The position numbers and the translations under genes were made by a program. Below, one piece after another: positions 1 to 7,268 of a DNA stretch of 32,210 nucleotides; position 1 is the first letter of the stretch, and every line of letters begins with the position of its first letter. The stretch lies in contig JBKOWM010000060.1 of assembly GCA_046724395.1 (NCBI GenBank), forward strand, positions 1 to 32,210. Reading direction: 5' to 3'. The notes below the pieces were generated by a model. It was not told the origin of the DNA. It was given only the letters and a program-made list of their open reading frames with translations, and did not search any database. This DNA comes from DATAEU01 sp046724395. Its GTDB lineage: Bacteria > Actinomycetota > UBA4738 > HRBIN12.

Positions 1-420
1 GTCGGATGAGACCGACATCTGACCAAACGCCGTCGCGAGCCGGTTGAGCGTGAGCGCGCCCAGGAAGAGCCCGAAGTCGCGGAGGGCGATGTCGTAGTAC
101 TCCAACGGCTCTGCCGTCAGCAGGTTGACGATGATGCCGGCGAGCCAGGCCGCGACGATCAGGCTGCCCCAACGCGGCGAGAGCAGCACGGCGATGCCCG
201 CCGCGATCTCGACGGCGCCGACGACGTACATGAATTCCTGTGCCGTCCCGGGAACGATCCGGTCGATCCAGGGAGCGAGGTAGTCGGGCCAGTTGACCGT
301 CAGGTTGAAAAACTTGTCGAGGCCGAACAGGATCGGCGCGACGACGAAGCCGACCCGCAGCAGCAGATATCCCTGGAAGACGGGATCGCGCCGGGTCGGC
401 TGTTTCGTGCTGGATACCAT
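1..420 (-). CDS. DoxX-like integral membrane protein (C-terminus outside window)
   Basis: The minus-strand reading frame is open for 140 codons from the ATG at 420 to the window edge, so the C-terminus is missing. The start has a good ribosome-binding site (GGAAGGAG, about 6-8 bases upstream). Four hydrophobic segments lie at about residues 17-35, 62-82, 86-105 and 112-130. A conserved-looking GLDKF segment follows the first helix and a RDFGLF segment starts the last. This four-helix layout, with an acidic/basic motif after helix 1, is typical of DoxX/DoxD-like proteins, which are associated with respiratory or thiol redox functions in several bacteria, but no substrate can be assigned here. 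It is divergent from the SufR-like regulator gene and separated from it by a long spacer. Family assignment is fairly sure; function is not. Confidence 0.75.
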   Translation of the reverse strand, partial: MVSSTKQPTRRDPVFQGYLLLRVGFVVAPILFGLDKFFNLTVNWPDYLAPWIDRIVPGTAQEFMYVVGAVEIAAGIAVLLSPRWGSLIVAAWLAGIIVNLLTAEPLEYYDIALRDFGLFLGALTLNRLATAFGQMSVSSD

Positions 421-615
421 TGAGCGTCTCCTTCCGTCGACATCGATGGCATACCGGCGATCTCGCCGCCGGCTCCGTGTCCGCGCTCCTCCTTCCTCCC
501 TTCCGGCCGCCGAAGGTCCCGCCGGGCCACCACGCTTCCCTGCGCGCACCGGGGGTAGCCCGCCCAGCGCGGGAGCCCTCGGCAGACGGCTCCTACTCGG
601 CTATCAACAGGTTCC

Positions 616-621
616 ATTCTA
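616..621 (-). promoter_or_regulatory. Possible -10 element for the DoxX-like gene
   Basis: On the minus strand the hexamer is TAGAAT, one of the best -10 matches in the window, in an AT-rich patch. A partial -35 (CTAACA, four of six matches to TTGACA) lies 18 bases upstream. The implied leader to the ATG at 420 is about 190 bases. This is inference from sequence only. Confidence 0.35.
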
Positions 622-717
622 ATACCCATAAGTCTCGGTGTTAGTCTGCCGCCGGGTTCGGCGTTCGTCAACAAAACATGCTGCTATGAGCCATCTGACG
701 GTACGGTCCCGGAGCTA

Positions 718-732
718 GTTTCGCTAACGAAC
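718..732. promoter_or_regulatory. Short inverted repeat upstream of the SufR-like gene (candidate operator)
   Basis: The bases read GTTTCG-CTAA-CGAAC, a dyad of TTCG/CGAA around a 4-base centre. It sits just upstream of the proposed -10 (741-746) of the HTH regulator gene, where an autoregulatory operator would be expected. The repeat is short and could be chance. Confidence 0.3.
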
Positions 733-740
733 CAGGGAGG

Positions 741-746
741 TAGACT
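741..746 (+). promoter_or_regulatory. Leaderless -10 element (TAGACT) of the SufR-like gene
   Basis: TAGACT is followed by exactly six bases and then the GTG start at 753, so transcription would begin at or next to the start codon. The same spacing is seen at five other genes in the window. A GGGAGG lies at 735-740, but it would be upstream of the predicted transcript start. No recognisable -35 is present. Confidence 0.55.
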
Positions 747-752
747 GAGCGC

Positions 753-1454
753 GTGAGAGATTTCGGAGCGATCCGCCCGGTGGCCGCGCTGGATGATCCG
801 CTTCGCCACCGGATCTACCTGGTCGTCCGTCGCGCCGGGCGGCCCGTGAGTAGAGAGGATGTCGCCGGGGAGCTCGGCATCTCGCGAAAGCTCGCGGCGT
901 TCCATCTGGATAAGCTGCTCGATCGGGGGCTGCTGCGCGCGCACTACGCGCGGCCGCGTGGTCGTTCCGGTCCGGGAGCCGGCCGCACCTCGAAGATGTA
1001 CGAGCCCTCGGTGATGCAGGTCCACGTCTCGATCCCGGAGCGGCGGTACGACCTCGTGGGCGAGCTGCTGGTGGACGGGATCGAGAAGGAATCCCCGAGC
1101 GAGTCGGCCCGCCACGCGGCCGCACGGGTGGCGTACGAGAGGGGAACCGCGGTCGGCGATGAGATGCGAACGGGGGAGGACCTGGGCCGGCCGGGGCCGG
1201 AGCGGACGCTGACAGCCGCGCTGCGAGTTCTCGAGGACCACGGCTTCGAGCCGTACCGCGAGGGCGACCGCGTCCGCGTCAGGAACTGCCCGTTCCACGC
1301 GCTCGCGCAGCGGGCCCCCGACCTCGTCTGCGAGATGAACCGATCCTTCGTACAGGGGATCGTCCGAGGCCTCGGCAACATGAGCGTCGAGGCGGTCATC
1401 GACCGACGACCGGGCGAATGCTGCGTGGAGCTTCGCCGCGCGGAGGCACGGTGA
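753..1454 (+). CDS. SufR-like HTH transcriptional regulator with C-terminal cysteines
   Basis: A 233-residue protein with an N-terminal winged helix-turn-helix (about residues 10-65; recognition segment around LGISRKLAAFHLDKL) followed by a C-terminal ligand domain. The C-terminal part carries C179 in NCPFH, C193 in LVCEMN and an adjacent pair C223/C224. This resembles the SufR-type family of DeoR/ArsR-like regulators that bind an iron-sulfur cluster through C-terminal cysteines, although the spacing (x13, then x29) differs from the cyanobacterial SufR pattern as I recall it. The GTG start is chosen because it follows the -10 by six bases. The stop overlaps the ATG of the next gene (TGATG), so it is translationally coupled to a membrane protein and a GH15 hydrolase. 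No suf genes are in the window. Metal or cluster sensing is inferred. Confidence 0.75.
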   Translation: MRDFGAIRPVAALDDPLRHRIYLVVRRAGRPVSREDVAGELGISRKLAAFHLDKLLDRGLLRAHYARPRGRSGPGAGRTSKMYEPSVMQVHVSIPERRYDLVGELLVDGIEKESPSESARHAAARVAYERGTAVGDEMRTGEDLGRPGPERTLTAALRVLEDHGFEPYREGDRVRVRNCPFHALAQRAPDLVCEMNRSFVQGIVRGLGNMSVEAVIDRRPGECCVELRRAEAR

Positions 1455-1948
1455 TGCGGCGGCCGTCCGCTGGCGTCGACGGAGTCGGGCTGACGTCGGG
1501 GGCGATGCTCGGGACCGCGGTGATGACGGCCGTGATGGAGACCGCGCAGGCGCGAGGCATGACGCGCATGAGCCTCCCGTACATGCTCGGCACGATGGTC
1601 GCCCGTCGGCGCGCCGTCGTGAGGACCGCGGGCATCGCGCTGCACTTCATGAACGGCGCGATCTTCGCTTCTGGGTACGCCCTGATCTTCACGCGAGCGC
1701 GAAGGGCGGACTGGCGGATCGGCGCGGGGCTCGGGCTCCTGCACGGCGCCGTCGTCTTGGTCGCGGCTCTTCCCGTCATCCAGGAGATCCATCCCCGCAT
1801 GGCCGACGAGGACGAGGGTCCCGACCCGACGCCGATGTTGCAGCCGCCGGGGTTCCTCGGCCTCAACTACGGCGTGCGGACGCCGGCGGTGACGCTTGCC
1901 GCCCACGCGGTGTATGGCGCGATCGTCGGCGCGGCGTACCGTGTCTGA
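1454..1948 (+). CDS. Conserved-type small membrane protein of unknown function
   Basis: A 164-residue protein starting at the ATG that overlaps the previous stop (TGATG at 1452-1456); a further in-frame ATG at 1418 would lie inside the regulator gene and is less likely. Hydrophobic segments at about residues 11-30, 58-80, 88-108 and 142-163 suggest three or four membrane helices, with an acidic loop (residues about 118-130, ADEDEG) between helices 3 and 4. It resembles small DUF-type membrane proteins of actinobacteria, but I cannot name the family. Its position between a redox-type regulator and a glucoamylase-type hydrolase gives no clear job. Its end overlaps the next gene by 8 bases. Confidence 0.65.
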   Translation: MRRPSAGVDGVGLTSGAMLGTAVMTAVMETAQARGMTRMSLPYMLGTMVARRRAVVRTAGIALHFMNGAIFASGYALIFTRARRADWRIGAGLGLLHGAVVLVAALPVIQEIHPRMADEDEGPDPTPMLQPPGFLGLNYGVRTPAVTLAAHAVYGAIVGAAYRV

Positions 1949-3812
1949 GCAGGGCCCTCGTCGCGCATTCGGCGAGGCCGCGTCGCCCGATGCTTCGTAC
2001 CTTCCGCTCGAGCGATACGCGCTGATCGGTGACGCGGGAACGGCGGCGCTCGTCTCGGATTCCGGTTCCATCGACTGGCTGTGCCTGCCGAGGTTCGACT
2101 CGAATCCGGTGTTCGGCCGCATCCTCGATCCGAGCGCCGGACACTTCTCGCTGAGCCCCTCGGTCCCGTTCTCGTCGAGACGCACGTATCTCCACGGAAC
2201 GGCCGTGCTCGCCACGACTTTCACGACGCCGACAGGTCGCGCGACCGTGCACGACTTCTTCGCTGCTCGGGACGGCCGTTCGAAGCGGCGCGGCCTGTCG
2301 CCGTTTCGAGCGCTGATCCGTCGGGTCACCGTCGACGCCGGGGTCGTCCCGTTCTCCGTTGAGATCGCCCCGCGCGACGCGTTCGGCGGGCGACGGTACC
2401 GTCTCAGACCTCATGGGGCCCGCCTGGCCGCCGACGTCGGCGGTCGCTCGATCCTCGCGGACGCTCCGGCCGCCTGGTGGATCGGCGGGGAGCGCGCAGA
2501 GACGGCGTTCGAGCTGCGCGCAGGCGACACCGCATTCGTCTCGATGTCGTTCTCGGGTCGTGACCTCGGCGTCCTGCCGTACCGAGCGCAGCTGGCGCAG
2601 GCGGCGTTCGATGAGACCGTGGCGTACTGGCGCGCCTGGTCGGCTCGCGCGTCGCGGTTTGGAGGCGACGCCGTCCTGCGATCCGCGATCGTGCTGAAGC
2701 TGCTGACGTTCGCGCCGTCGGGCGGCATCCTCGCGGCGCCGACAACGTCGCTGCCGGAGTCGCCCGGCGGCGAACGCAACTGGGACTACCGTTTCGTCTG
2801 GGTACGCGACGCGTCTTGGACGGCGAAGGCGCTGACGGGTCTCGGCTACGACGACGAGGCGGACGCGTACCTGATCTGGGCGATCAACGCGATGAGGACG
2901 TCGCGCCCGAGGATCCCCAGCCTGTCCAACGTGTACGGCAACACCGCGATCCGCGAGCGCGAGGTGGCCGGCCTGCGTGGCTACCGCGGGGCGCGGCCGG
3001 TGCGCGTGGGGAACGCCGCGGTCCGGCAGCGACAGCTCGACAACTGGGGGCACCTCGTCGACATCGCATACTCGTTCTCGCAACGGCGCCATGGCCTGGA
3101 TCGCGAGACGTGGGAGGCGGTCTCCTCGCTCGTGCGGTTCGCCGCCGACCACTGGCACGAGCCGGATTCGGGAATGTGGGAGGCGCGCTCGGATCCGCGG
3201 CACTTCGTCCACTCGAAGGTCATGGCCTGGGTCGCCCTCGACCGGGGCGCGCGTTTGGTGACCGAGTTCGGACTCCGCGGCGACGCGGACGGCTGGACGA
3301 AGGCCCGGGAACGGATACGGTCGGCGGTCCTCGATCGCGGGATCGACCCGACGACGGGAGCCTTCCGTCAGGTTTTCGGCGCCGACGACGTGGACGCGGC
3401 CCTCCTGTTGATCGGCGGGACGGGGTTCGTGCCGCCCACCGACGAGAGGACGAAGCGCACGATCGACGCAGTCCGCGCACGCCTGGGGATCGGAGAACTC
3501 GTCTATCGATACCGGGGAGCCGATGGGCTCGAGGGCGAAGAGGGCGCGTTCGTCGCCTGCTCGTTCTGGCTGGCCGAGGCGCTCGCCGAGGCCGGGGAGG
3601 TGGAGCAGGCCGAGGAAGTCTTCTCCGCCGTGTGCGAGCGCTCCAACGACGTTGGCCTTCTCCCCGAGGAGATCGACCCCGTCTCTGGCGGTTTTCTAGG
3701 ACACATGCCGCAAGCGCTCAGCCACATCGCGCTGATCAACGCGGCGACGGCGATCGACCGAGCCCGCACGACGGTCGGAGATCGTGAGGCGAGAGATCGT
3801 CGGGCCAGCTAG
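1941..3812 (+). CDS. Glycoside hydrolase family 15 protein (glucoamylase/trehalase type)
   Basis: A 623-residue cytoplasmic-type protein without signal peptide. The N-terminal part (about residues 18-250) matches the beta-sandwich domain of bacterial GH15 proteins: it opens with PLERYALIGDAGTAALV and then SIDWLCLPRFDS. The catalytic (alpha/alpha)6 barrel follows, with the hallmark NWDYRFVWVRDASW, WGHLVDIAY, SKVMAWVALDRG and EGAFVACSFWLAEAL, and a late Glu pair in LLPEEIDP expected to supply the catalytic base. Proteins of this length and layout hydrolyse alpha-glucosides such as trehalose, isomaltose or glucans; the exact substrate cannot be read from sequence. The GTG at 1941 overlaps the upstream gene by 8 bases and suits coupled translation; an in-frame ATG at 1896 adds residues unlike the family. 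Confidence 0.93.
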   Translation: MSEQGPRRAFGEAASPDASYLPLERYALIGDAGTAALVSDSGSIDWLCLPRFDSNPVFGRILDPSAGHFSLSPSVPFSSRRTYLHGTAVLATTFTTPTGRATVHDFFAARDGRSKRRGLSPFRALIRRVTVDAGVVPFSVEIAPRDAFGGRRYRLRPHGARLAADVGGRSILADAPAAWWIGGERAETAFELRAGDTAFVSMSFSGRDLGVLPYRAQLAQAAFDETVAYWRAWSARASRFGGDAVLRSAIVLKLLTFAPSGGILAAPTTSLPESPGGERNWDYRFVWVRDASWTAKALTGLGYDDEADAYLIWAINAMRTSRPRIPSLSNVYGNTAIREREVAGLRGYRGARPVRVGNAAVRQRQLDNWGHLVDIAYSFSQRRHGLDRETWEAVSSLVRFAADHWHEPDSGMWEARSDPRHFVHSKVMAWVALDRGARLVTEFGLRGDADGWTKARERIRSAVLDRGIDPTTGAFRQVFGADDVDAALLLIGGTGFVPPTDERTKRTIDAVRARLGIGELVYRYRGADGLEGEEGAFVACSFWLAEALAEAGEVEQAEEVFSAVCERSNDVGLLPEEIDPVSGGFLGHMPQALSHIALINAATAIDRARTTVGDREARDRRAS

Positions 3813-3854
3813 TGGGTTGGGTCGCAAGCATCGTGCCCGGAGCCGCCGTATGTT

Positions 3855-3887
3855 CCCCCGAACGTCGCCGGCATGGCCGTCCGGGGG
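3855..3887. terminator. Imperfect GC hairpin downstream of the GH15 operon
   Basis: CCCCCG (3855-3860) pairs with CGGGGG (3882-3887). Inside, after one mismatch, ACG pairs with CGT, and a further GCC/GGC pair is possible. It lies 42 bases after the GH15 stop. There is no U-tract, so it would be an intrinsic terminator only of the U-less type sometimes proposed for high-GC bacteria. Confidence 0.35.
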
Positions 3888-3908
3888 CGACGCCGAGGCG
3901 CGCGGACG

Positions 3909-4184
3909 CTACGCTGCCGCCCAGCGACCCTGCCGGCTCCCCCCGACATCGTCGAGCAGGCGGCTGGACGCACGACCGATTCTCCGCGCCCGCTTCCTGA
4001 GCAGCTCGCTCTCGGCCTGAGTGACCGCGGCGTCGGCGCGAGCCGCGCGCGCCCTGGCGATGATCTCCGACCGAGATTCGCCAGACAGCGGGAGTGCGTG
4101 CTCGGGGAGTGCGGAGAGGCGCCGGGCGACGGCGTCCGAGGGGGCGAACAGGACCTGGAGTCCTCGCCCTGTTCGAAACCGCAT
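3909..4184 (-). CDS. Possible small hypothetical protein
   Basis: An ATG at 4184 on the minus strand opens 91 codons ending in TAG. The second half is charged and alanine-rich with a helical look (SEIIARARAARADAAV, then ESELLRKRARRI), and third codon positions are mostly G or C as in real genes here. Against it, there is no close ribosome-binding site (a GGGGGG lies about 13 bases upstream), the same frame stays open upstream to 4487, and I recognise no family. It may be a real small gene, a remnant, or a chance frame. Listed because no better gene occupies this stretch. Confidence 0.25.
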   Translation of the reverse strand: MRFRTGRGLQVLFAPSDAVARRLSALPEHALPLSGESRSEIIARARAARADAAVTQAESELLRKRARRIGRASSRLLDDVGGSRQGRWAAA

Positions 4185-4389
4185 GATCGTTTCGGTACCC
4201 CCCGAGGCGACGGCTGTAACACCATGGTTCGTGAGCCGGCGGCCGACTGTCCGTAGCGGCTGACTGACAAACCGGGGGCAAACCCTCGACGCGACGCCGG
4301 AACGGCCCCCTCTGGTCCCACAATGCTGGCCGGGAGCGACGGAGATGGCGTCGAGGTCGTTCACGAGCTGCGGGCGATCGCCAACCACA

Positions 4390-4412
4390 AGGGAACGCCG
4401 TGAGCGTTCCCT
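4390..4412 (-). terminator. Perfect 9-bp hairpin, likely terminator of the minus-strand gene
   Basis: AGGGAACGC (4390-4398) and GCGTTCCCT (4404-4412) form a perfect stem around the loop CGTGA. It begins 33 bases past the stop of the minus-strand membrane gene at 4445, where a terminator is expected. On that strand it is followed by TTGTGGTTGG, only a weak T-rich run. On the plus strand its loop contains the stop codon of the 26-residue frame at 4323. Confidence 0.5.
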
Positions 4413-4444
4413 CGGCGATCGGGGACTCGACGGTGCCGCGCCGT

Positions 4445-4723
4445 TCAGGCCGTCCGCTGACGGCGCCGGCGAAATCCCTCGACGCAATCGCGAATCGCGC
4501 GCATCGCAGGAAGCATCAGGACCGAGCTTTGCTTGCCCCCATTTCCATCACCGCCGATATGCAGGTTCACGCCGACGATGATCAGAGGCCACAGGATGAC
4601 AGCCAGAATCGCGGAGACGATCGCGTTCACGCCCTGCAGGTTCGTGAAGTAGTTGTGGTTGTTCGCGATCAGTACCCCGACGAGGAGGTAGACGAGGACG
4701 ACGATTCCGCCGAGCGTTCTCAT
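4445..4723 (-). CDS. Small two-helix membrane protein of unknown function
   Basis: A 92-residue protein from the ATG at 4723, with GGGAG placed about 7 bases upstream. Residues 5-21 and 33-54 are hydrophobic helices, separated by ANNHNYFTNLQGVN; the second ends in LWPLIIVGVNLHIGG. Proteins with this HNYF and LWPL..GVNLHI pattern are, to my knowledge, common and uncharacterised in high-GC Gram-positive genomes. The tail (residues about 60-92) is basic and polar. It follows the cupredoxin gene on the same strand with a 194-base gap, so it probably has its own promoter. Confidence 0.65.
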   Translation of the reverse strand: MRTLGGIVVLVYLLVGVLIANNHNYFTNLQGVNAIVSAILAVILWPLIIVGVNLHIGGDGNGGKQSSVLMLPAMRAIRDCVEGFRRRRQRTA

Positions 4724-4917
4724 CCGTGCTCCCTTCGTTCGTTCGGCGGCAAGGATTCCCCGCATCGGCCCGATGTACTCCGGTCGGCCTCTACGGACAT
4801 CTTCGGCGCCCGTCTCATCACCCGCGCTTCGGCGACGCCGATCGGTCGTGATGTCGGGCGCATTCCGGCCGTGACGGCGGTCATCTGTCGCGCGCGGGGC
4901 GGGCGGCGCAGTCGCGC

Positions 4918-5301
4918 CTACCCGACCTTCAGCGTCCCAGTCATCGAGGGATGGATCTGGCAGTGCCAACCGACCGTCTTCGTCAGATCGAGGTCGATCG
5001 TCGCTGTCGAGCCCGGGTCGAGGTCCGTGCTCGAGGAGTCGTCGTCGAGCGTGAACGTGTGCTGGACGCTGTCCCTGTTGGTCACGGTGAGCGTCACCGA
5101 CCCGGCCGAGACCGAGACCTCGTTCGGATCGAACGCGAAGTTCTGCGCGACGATGTCGGTGCCGCCCCCGCCGCCCGACGTGGCCGTGCCTCCGCCGCCT
5201 CCTCCGCCCCCGCCGCCCGAATCGTCGTTCGAGCCGGAGCACGCCGCGGCGAAGACCGCGAGCAGGGCCAAGATAACCAGGATTCCGTGACGTCGCCTCA
5301 T
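4918..5301 (-). CDS. Cupredoxin-domain (plastocyanin-like) lipoprotein
   Basis: A 127-residue exported protein. An N-terminal signal (residues 1-20) ends at a lipobox-like AAAC, with C21 as the predicted lipidated residue. A disordered linker with a run of ten glycines and a second run of five follows (about 29-47). The cupredoxin fold spans about 48-127 and keeps type 1 copper ligands: H81 in VQHTF, then C114, H117 and M120 in WHCQIHPSM. The IHPSMTGTLKV ending is typical of actinobacterial and chloroflexal plastocyanin-like proteins. It likely carries electrons or holds copper at the outer face of the membrane. The ATG at 5301 has GGGGGG upstream; an upstream ATG at 5331 is less likely because it would bury the signal peptide. 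Confidence 0.88.
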   Translation of the reverse strand: MRRRHGILVILALLAVFAAACSGSNDDSGGGGGGGGGGTATSGGGGGTDIVAQNFAFDPNEVSVSAGSVTLTVTNRDSVQHTFTLDDDSSSTDLDPGSTATIDLDLTKTVGWHCQIHPSMTGTLKVG

Positions 5302-5382
5302 GACCCCCCGATCACATCGCGGCCTCGGCACGTTCGCGCGGGCGAACGAGCCAGCCTAACGGGCTCCCGGGTTTCGATGTGG

Positions 5383-6147
5383 TCAAGGGGACCCGTCGCT
5401 CGCGACGCGGAACAGACGCCACCGCTCCGGCACGCCCTTGAGCTCGTGCTCGCCCCGGTCCACGAACGTCAGACCGGATCCGGCGGTGAGGTCCTTCACC
5501 GTCGAGGTGGCGAGGATCTCGCCCGGATCCGCGATCGCGCCGACCCGGGCGCCGACGACGACCGCCAGGCCTCCGACCTTGCCGTCGAGGGTTTGAACCT
5601 CGCCAGTGTGGACGCCGATGCGCACGTCGAGCCCGGCGTACCGCCTCGACGATCGCCTCGGCGCAGCGCACGCCTCGGGCGGGACCGTCGAACGTGGCGA
5701 AGAATCCGTCGCCCGTCGTGTCGACCTCGGTCCCGCGGTACCGAGCGAGCATCGCGCGGATCGTCGCGTGGTGCCGTTGCAGGAGGTCGGCCCATCGCGT
5801 GTCGCCGAGCTCCGCTGCCTTGCTCGTGGAGGCGACGATGTCGGTGAACATCACCGTCGACAGCACACGGTCGAGGTCCGCCTCCTCGGACCGGATGACG
5901 TCGACGAACTTTGTCACGTGTGCGACGAGTTCGGTTGCATCGCCGAAGTACGGTTGCTCGTCGACGCCACCGACGGGTTCGAGGCGGGCGCCCGGAATCA
6001 GCTGCCGGACGTAGTCGACCTCGTCGCTGGAGATGTCCGCGTAGTCCGGCCGATACAACAACAGCGTCGGGACGTGGATCGCATCGCGGAGAGGGCGCGA
6101 TGGACCCGATCGGACGTCAGGGCATAGTGGCTCTCCGGCGTGTCCAT
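5383..6147 (-). pseudogene. Shortened, frameshifted hydrolase-cyclase (class III nucleotidyl cyclase)
   Basis: The translated pieces match the C-terminal part of alpha/beta-hydrolase plus adenylate/guanylate cyclase proteins. The last hydrolase strand is visible (IHVPTLLLYRPDYADIS), then the cyclase domain with metal aspartates in STVMFTDIVAST and DTTGDGFFATF, and the end piece VRIGVHTGEVQTLDGKVGG through HELKGVPERWRLF. The reading frame changes twice: near 6083-6095 (between DRVHRAL and IHVPTLLL) and near 5636-5642 (between CAEAIVEAVRR and GLDVRIGVH). The two shifts restore the original frame, so both could be sequencing errors. Even if repaired, the hydrolase catalytic half is absent. The ATG at 6147 is preceded by CACGAT-N6, matching the leaderless spacing. 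The canonical cyclase Asn position is also replaced (VVVGARVGA). Confidence 0.7.
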
Positions 6148-6228
6148 CGCGGCATCGTGACCGCCCGTGCATGCGACAGGCAAGGCGTTCGCCGAGCCGC
6201 GTCGCGCACGGGAGGCGATCGCGCCCGA

Positions 6229-7188
6229 TCAGGCAGCCGTAAGTTCTATCGGATGGATCGTGACCGCCGTGAGCTCCCCGTCGCGCCACAGCCGCGCCTG
6301 AACCTTCCCGCCGATCACGTCGCCGACCATCAGCCGTTGCATGTCGCGCGCGTCGGCGATCGGGACGCCGTCGAGCTCGACGATGAGATCGCCGGAGCGG
6401 ATCCCCGCGCGCGCGGCCGGGCTGCCCGGAACGACCTCCATCACCTCGACGCCGTCACGCCGGCCGATCGCCGAGGCCGCGCGCGGGGGCAGCGGACGGC
6501 TCCCGCCGGCAATGCCCACGTAGGCGCGCGAGAACCGGCCCTCGGTCATCAGCGCCTGCATGATCCGGCGCGTTGCGTCGTCGATCGGCACCGCGAGGCC
6601 GAGGCCGACTCCGGCGACCGCGGTGTTGACGCCGACCACACGGCCGCGGCCGTCGGCTAGCGCACCCCCCGAGTTGCCGGGGTTGAGCGCGGCGTCGGTC
6701 TGGATCACGTTCTCCACCACCCGGCCGGCGCCTACCGGCAGAGCGCGGCCCAGGGCGCTCACGACGCCCGCCGTCACGGACCCCGAGAATCCCATCGGAT
6801 TGCCGATGGCGACCACGAGCTGGCCCACGCGAAGCGCCGCCGCCTCGCCGAGTTCGGCCGCGTGGAACCCGTCTCCCTGGAGCCGAAGCACCGCCAGGTC
6901 CGACAGCGCGTCGCGTCCGATCACGTCGAACGGTACCTCGCGCCCGTCGACGAACGACGCCGACCCTCGGTCGGTCCCCTCGACCACGTGGGCCGAGGTC
7001 AGGCCGAACCCGTCGGGCGTGATGACCACCGCCGAGCCGGCACCGTCGACCTGGCCCCTCCGCGTCCGCGCGCGGACGCGGAGGCTCGCGACCGAGGGGA
7101 TCAGTCGCTCCGCTACGGATGTGACGACCCGCGAGTACGCGTCGAGTGGGCCCTCGCCCGCTTCGATCCCGCCATGTGTGGCGTCCAT
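6229..7188 (-). CDS. HtrA/DegP-like trypsin-type serine protease with PDZ domain
   Basis: A 319-residue protein. The protease domain (about residues 20-215) has the full triad: H67 in LTSAHVVEG, D97 in LSDLAVLRL and S173 in NPGNSGGAL. A C-terminal PDZ domain follows (about 225-319; VVPGSPAARAGIRSGDLIVELDG). HtrA proteins degrade or refold damaged proteins, usually outside the membrane. Here no signal peptide or transmembrane anchor is visible between the ATG at 7188 and the protease domain, so a cytoplasmic location is suggested. The frame stays open far upstream, but that part is arginine-rich and overlaps the divergent methyltransferase. The ATG is preceded by GAGGAT and six bases, a weaker form of the leaderless pattern. 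Confidence 0.9.
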   Translation of the reverse strand: MDATHGGIEAGEGPLDAYSRVVTSVAERLIPSVASLRVRARTRRGQVDGAGSAVVITPDGFGLTSAHVVEGTDRGSASFVDGREVPFDVIGRDALSDLAVLRLQGDGFHAAELGEAAALRVGQLVVAIGNPMGFSGSVTAGVVSALGRALPVGAGRVVENVIQTDAALNPGNSGGALADGRGRVVGVNTAVAGVGLGLAVPIDDATRRIMQALMTEGRFSRAYVGIAGGSRPLPPRAASAIGRRDGVEVMEVVPGSPAARAGIRSGDLIVELDGVPIADARDMQRLMVGDVIGGKVQARLWRDGELTAVTIHPIELTAA

Positions 7189-7194
7189 GCGGCC

Positions 7195-7262
7195 ATCCTC
7201 TCGCACGCGGCGAGTTTCGTTGTCGAACGGAGCCGCGTCCGAAGACGCGTTCGTGCAATCAT
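7195..7262. promoter_or_regulatory. Divergent promoter region, HtrA / methyltransferase
   Basis: Only 80 bases separate the two divergent start codons (7188 and 7269). Each start has a weak -10-like hexamer exactly six bases away: GAGGAT (7195-7200, minus) and AATCAT (7257-7262, plus). Both keep A at position 2 and T at position 6 but lack the first T. These are plausible leaderless promoters but weaker than the TANNNT cases elsewhere. Confidence 0.35.
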
Positions 7263-7268
7263 GCCGCG

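Larger units (their letters stand above)
421..752. other. Divergent intergenic region, DoxX-like / SufR-like genes
   Basis: This 332-base spacer holds no convincing gene. The half nearest the DoxX-like gene is GC-rich and would form a roughly 190-base leader if the minus-strand promoter proposed at 616-621 is real. The part from 600 to 700 is noticeably richer in A and T than the surroundings, as expected for a promoter region. Short dyad half-sites (GTTCGT at 662-667, GTTTCG at 718-723, CGAAC at 728-732) lie upstream of the regulator gene. I looked for a known riboswitch signature in the leader and found none that holds. Confidence 0.5.
3813..4444. other. Gene-poor stretch between GH15 operon and minus-strand membrane gene
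   Basis: About 630 bases without a confident gene. It contains the imperfect hairpin at 3855-3887, the weak minus-strand frame 3909-4184, a tiny plus-strand frame 4323-4403 (26 residues, VEVVHELRAIANHKGTP end) that looks like the tail of something, and the hairpin at 4390-4412. I saw no tRNA arms, no repeats and no mobile-element signature. It could be decayed coding sequence. Confidence 0.4.

Noticed and set aside
421..610. Possible cobalamin-riboswitch-like leader of the DoxX-like gene (GGTGC, GGGAAGC and GGTGG on the minus strand)
   Set aside because: The conserved B12-box and the CCCGC-ACTGT core are missing; the matches are short GC-rich words.
4160..4200. tRNA T-loop-like word (GTTTCGAAC / GTTCGAAAC)
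   Set aside because: The flanking bases do not form a T-stem, and no D-arm, anticodon arm or acceptor stem could be found.
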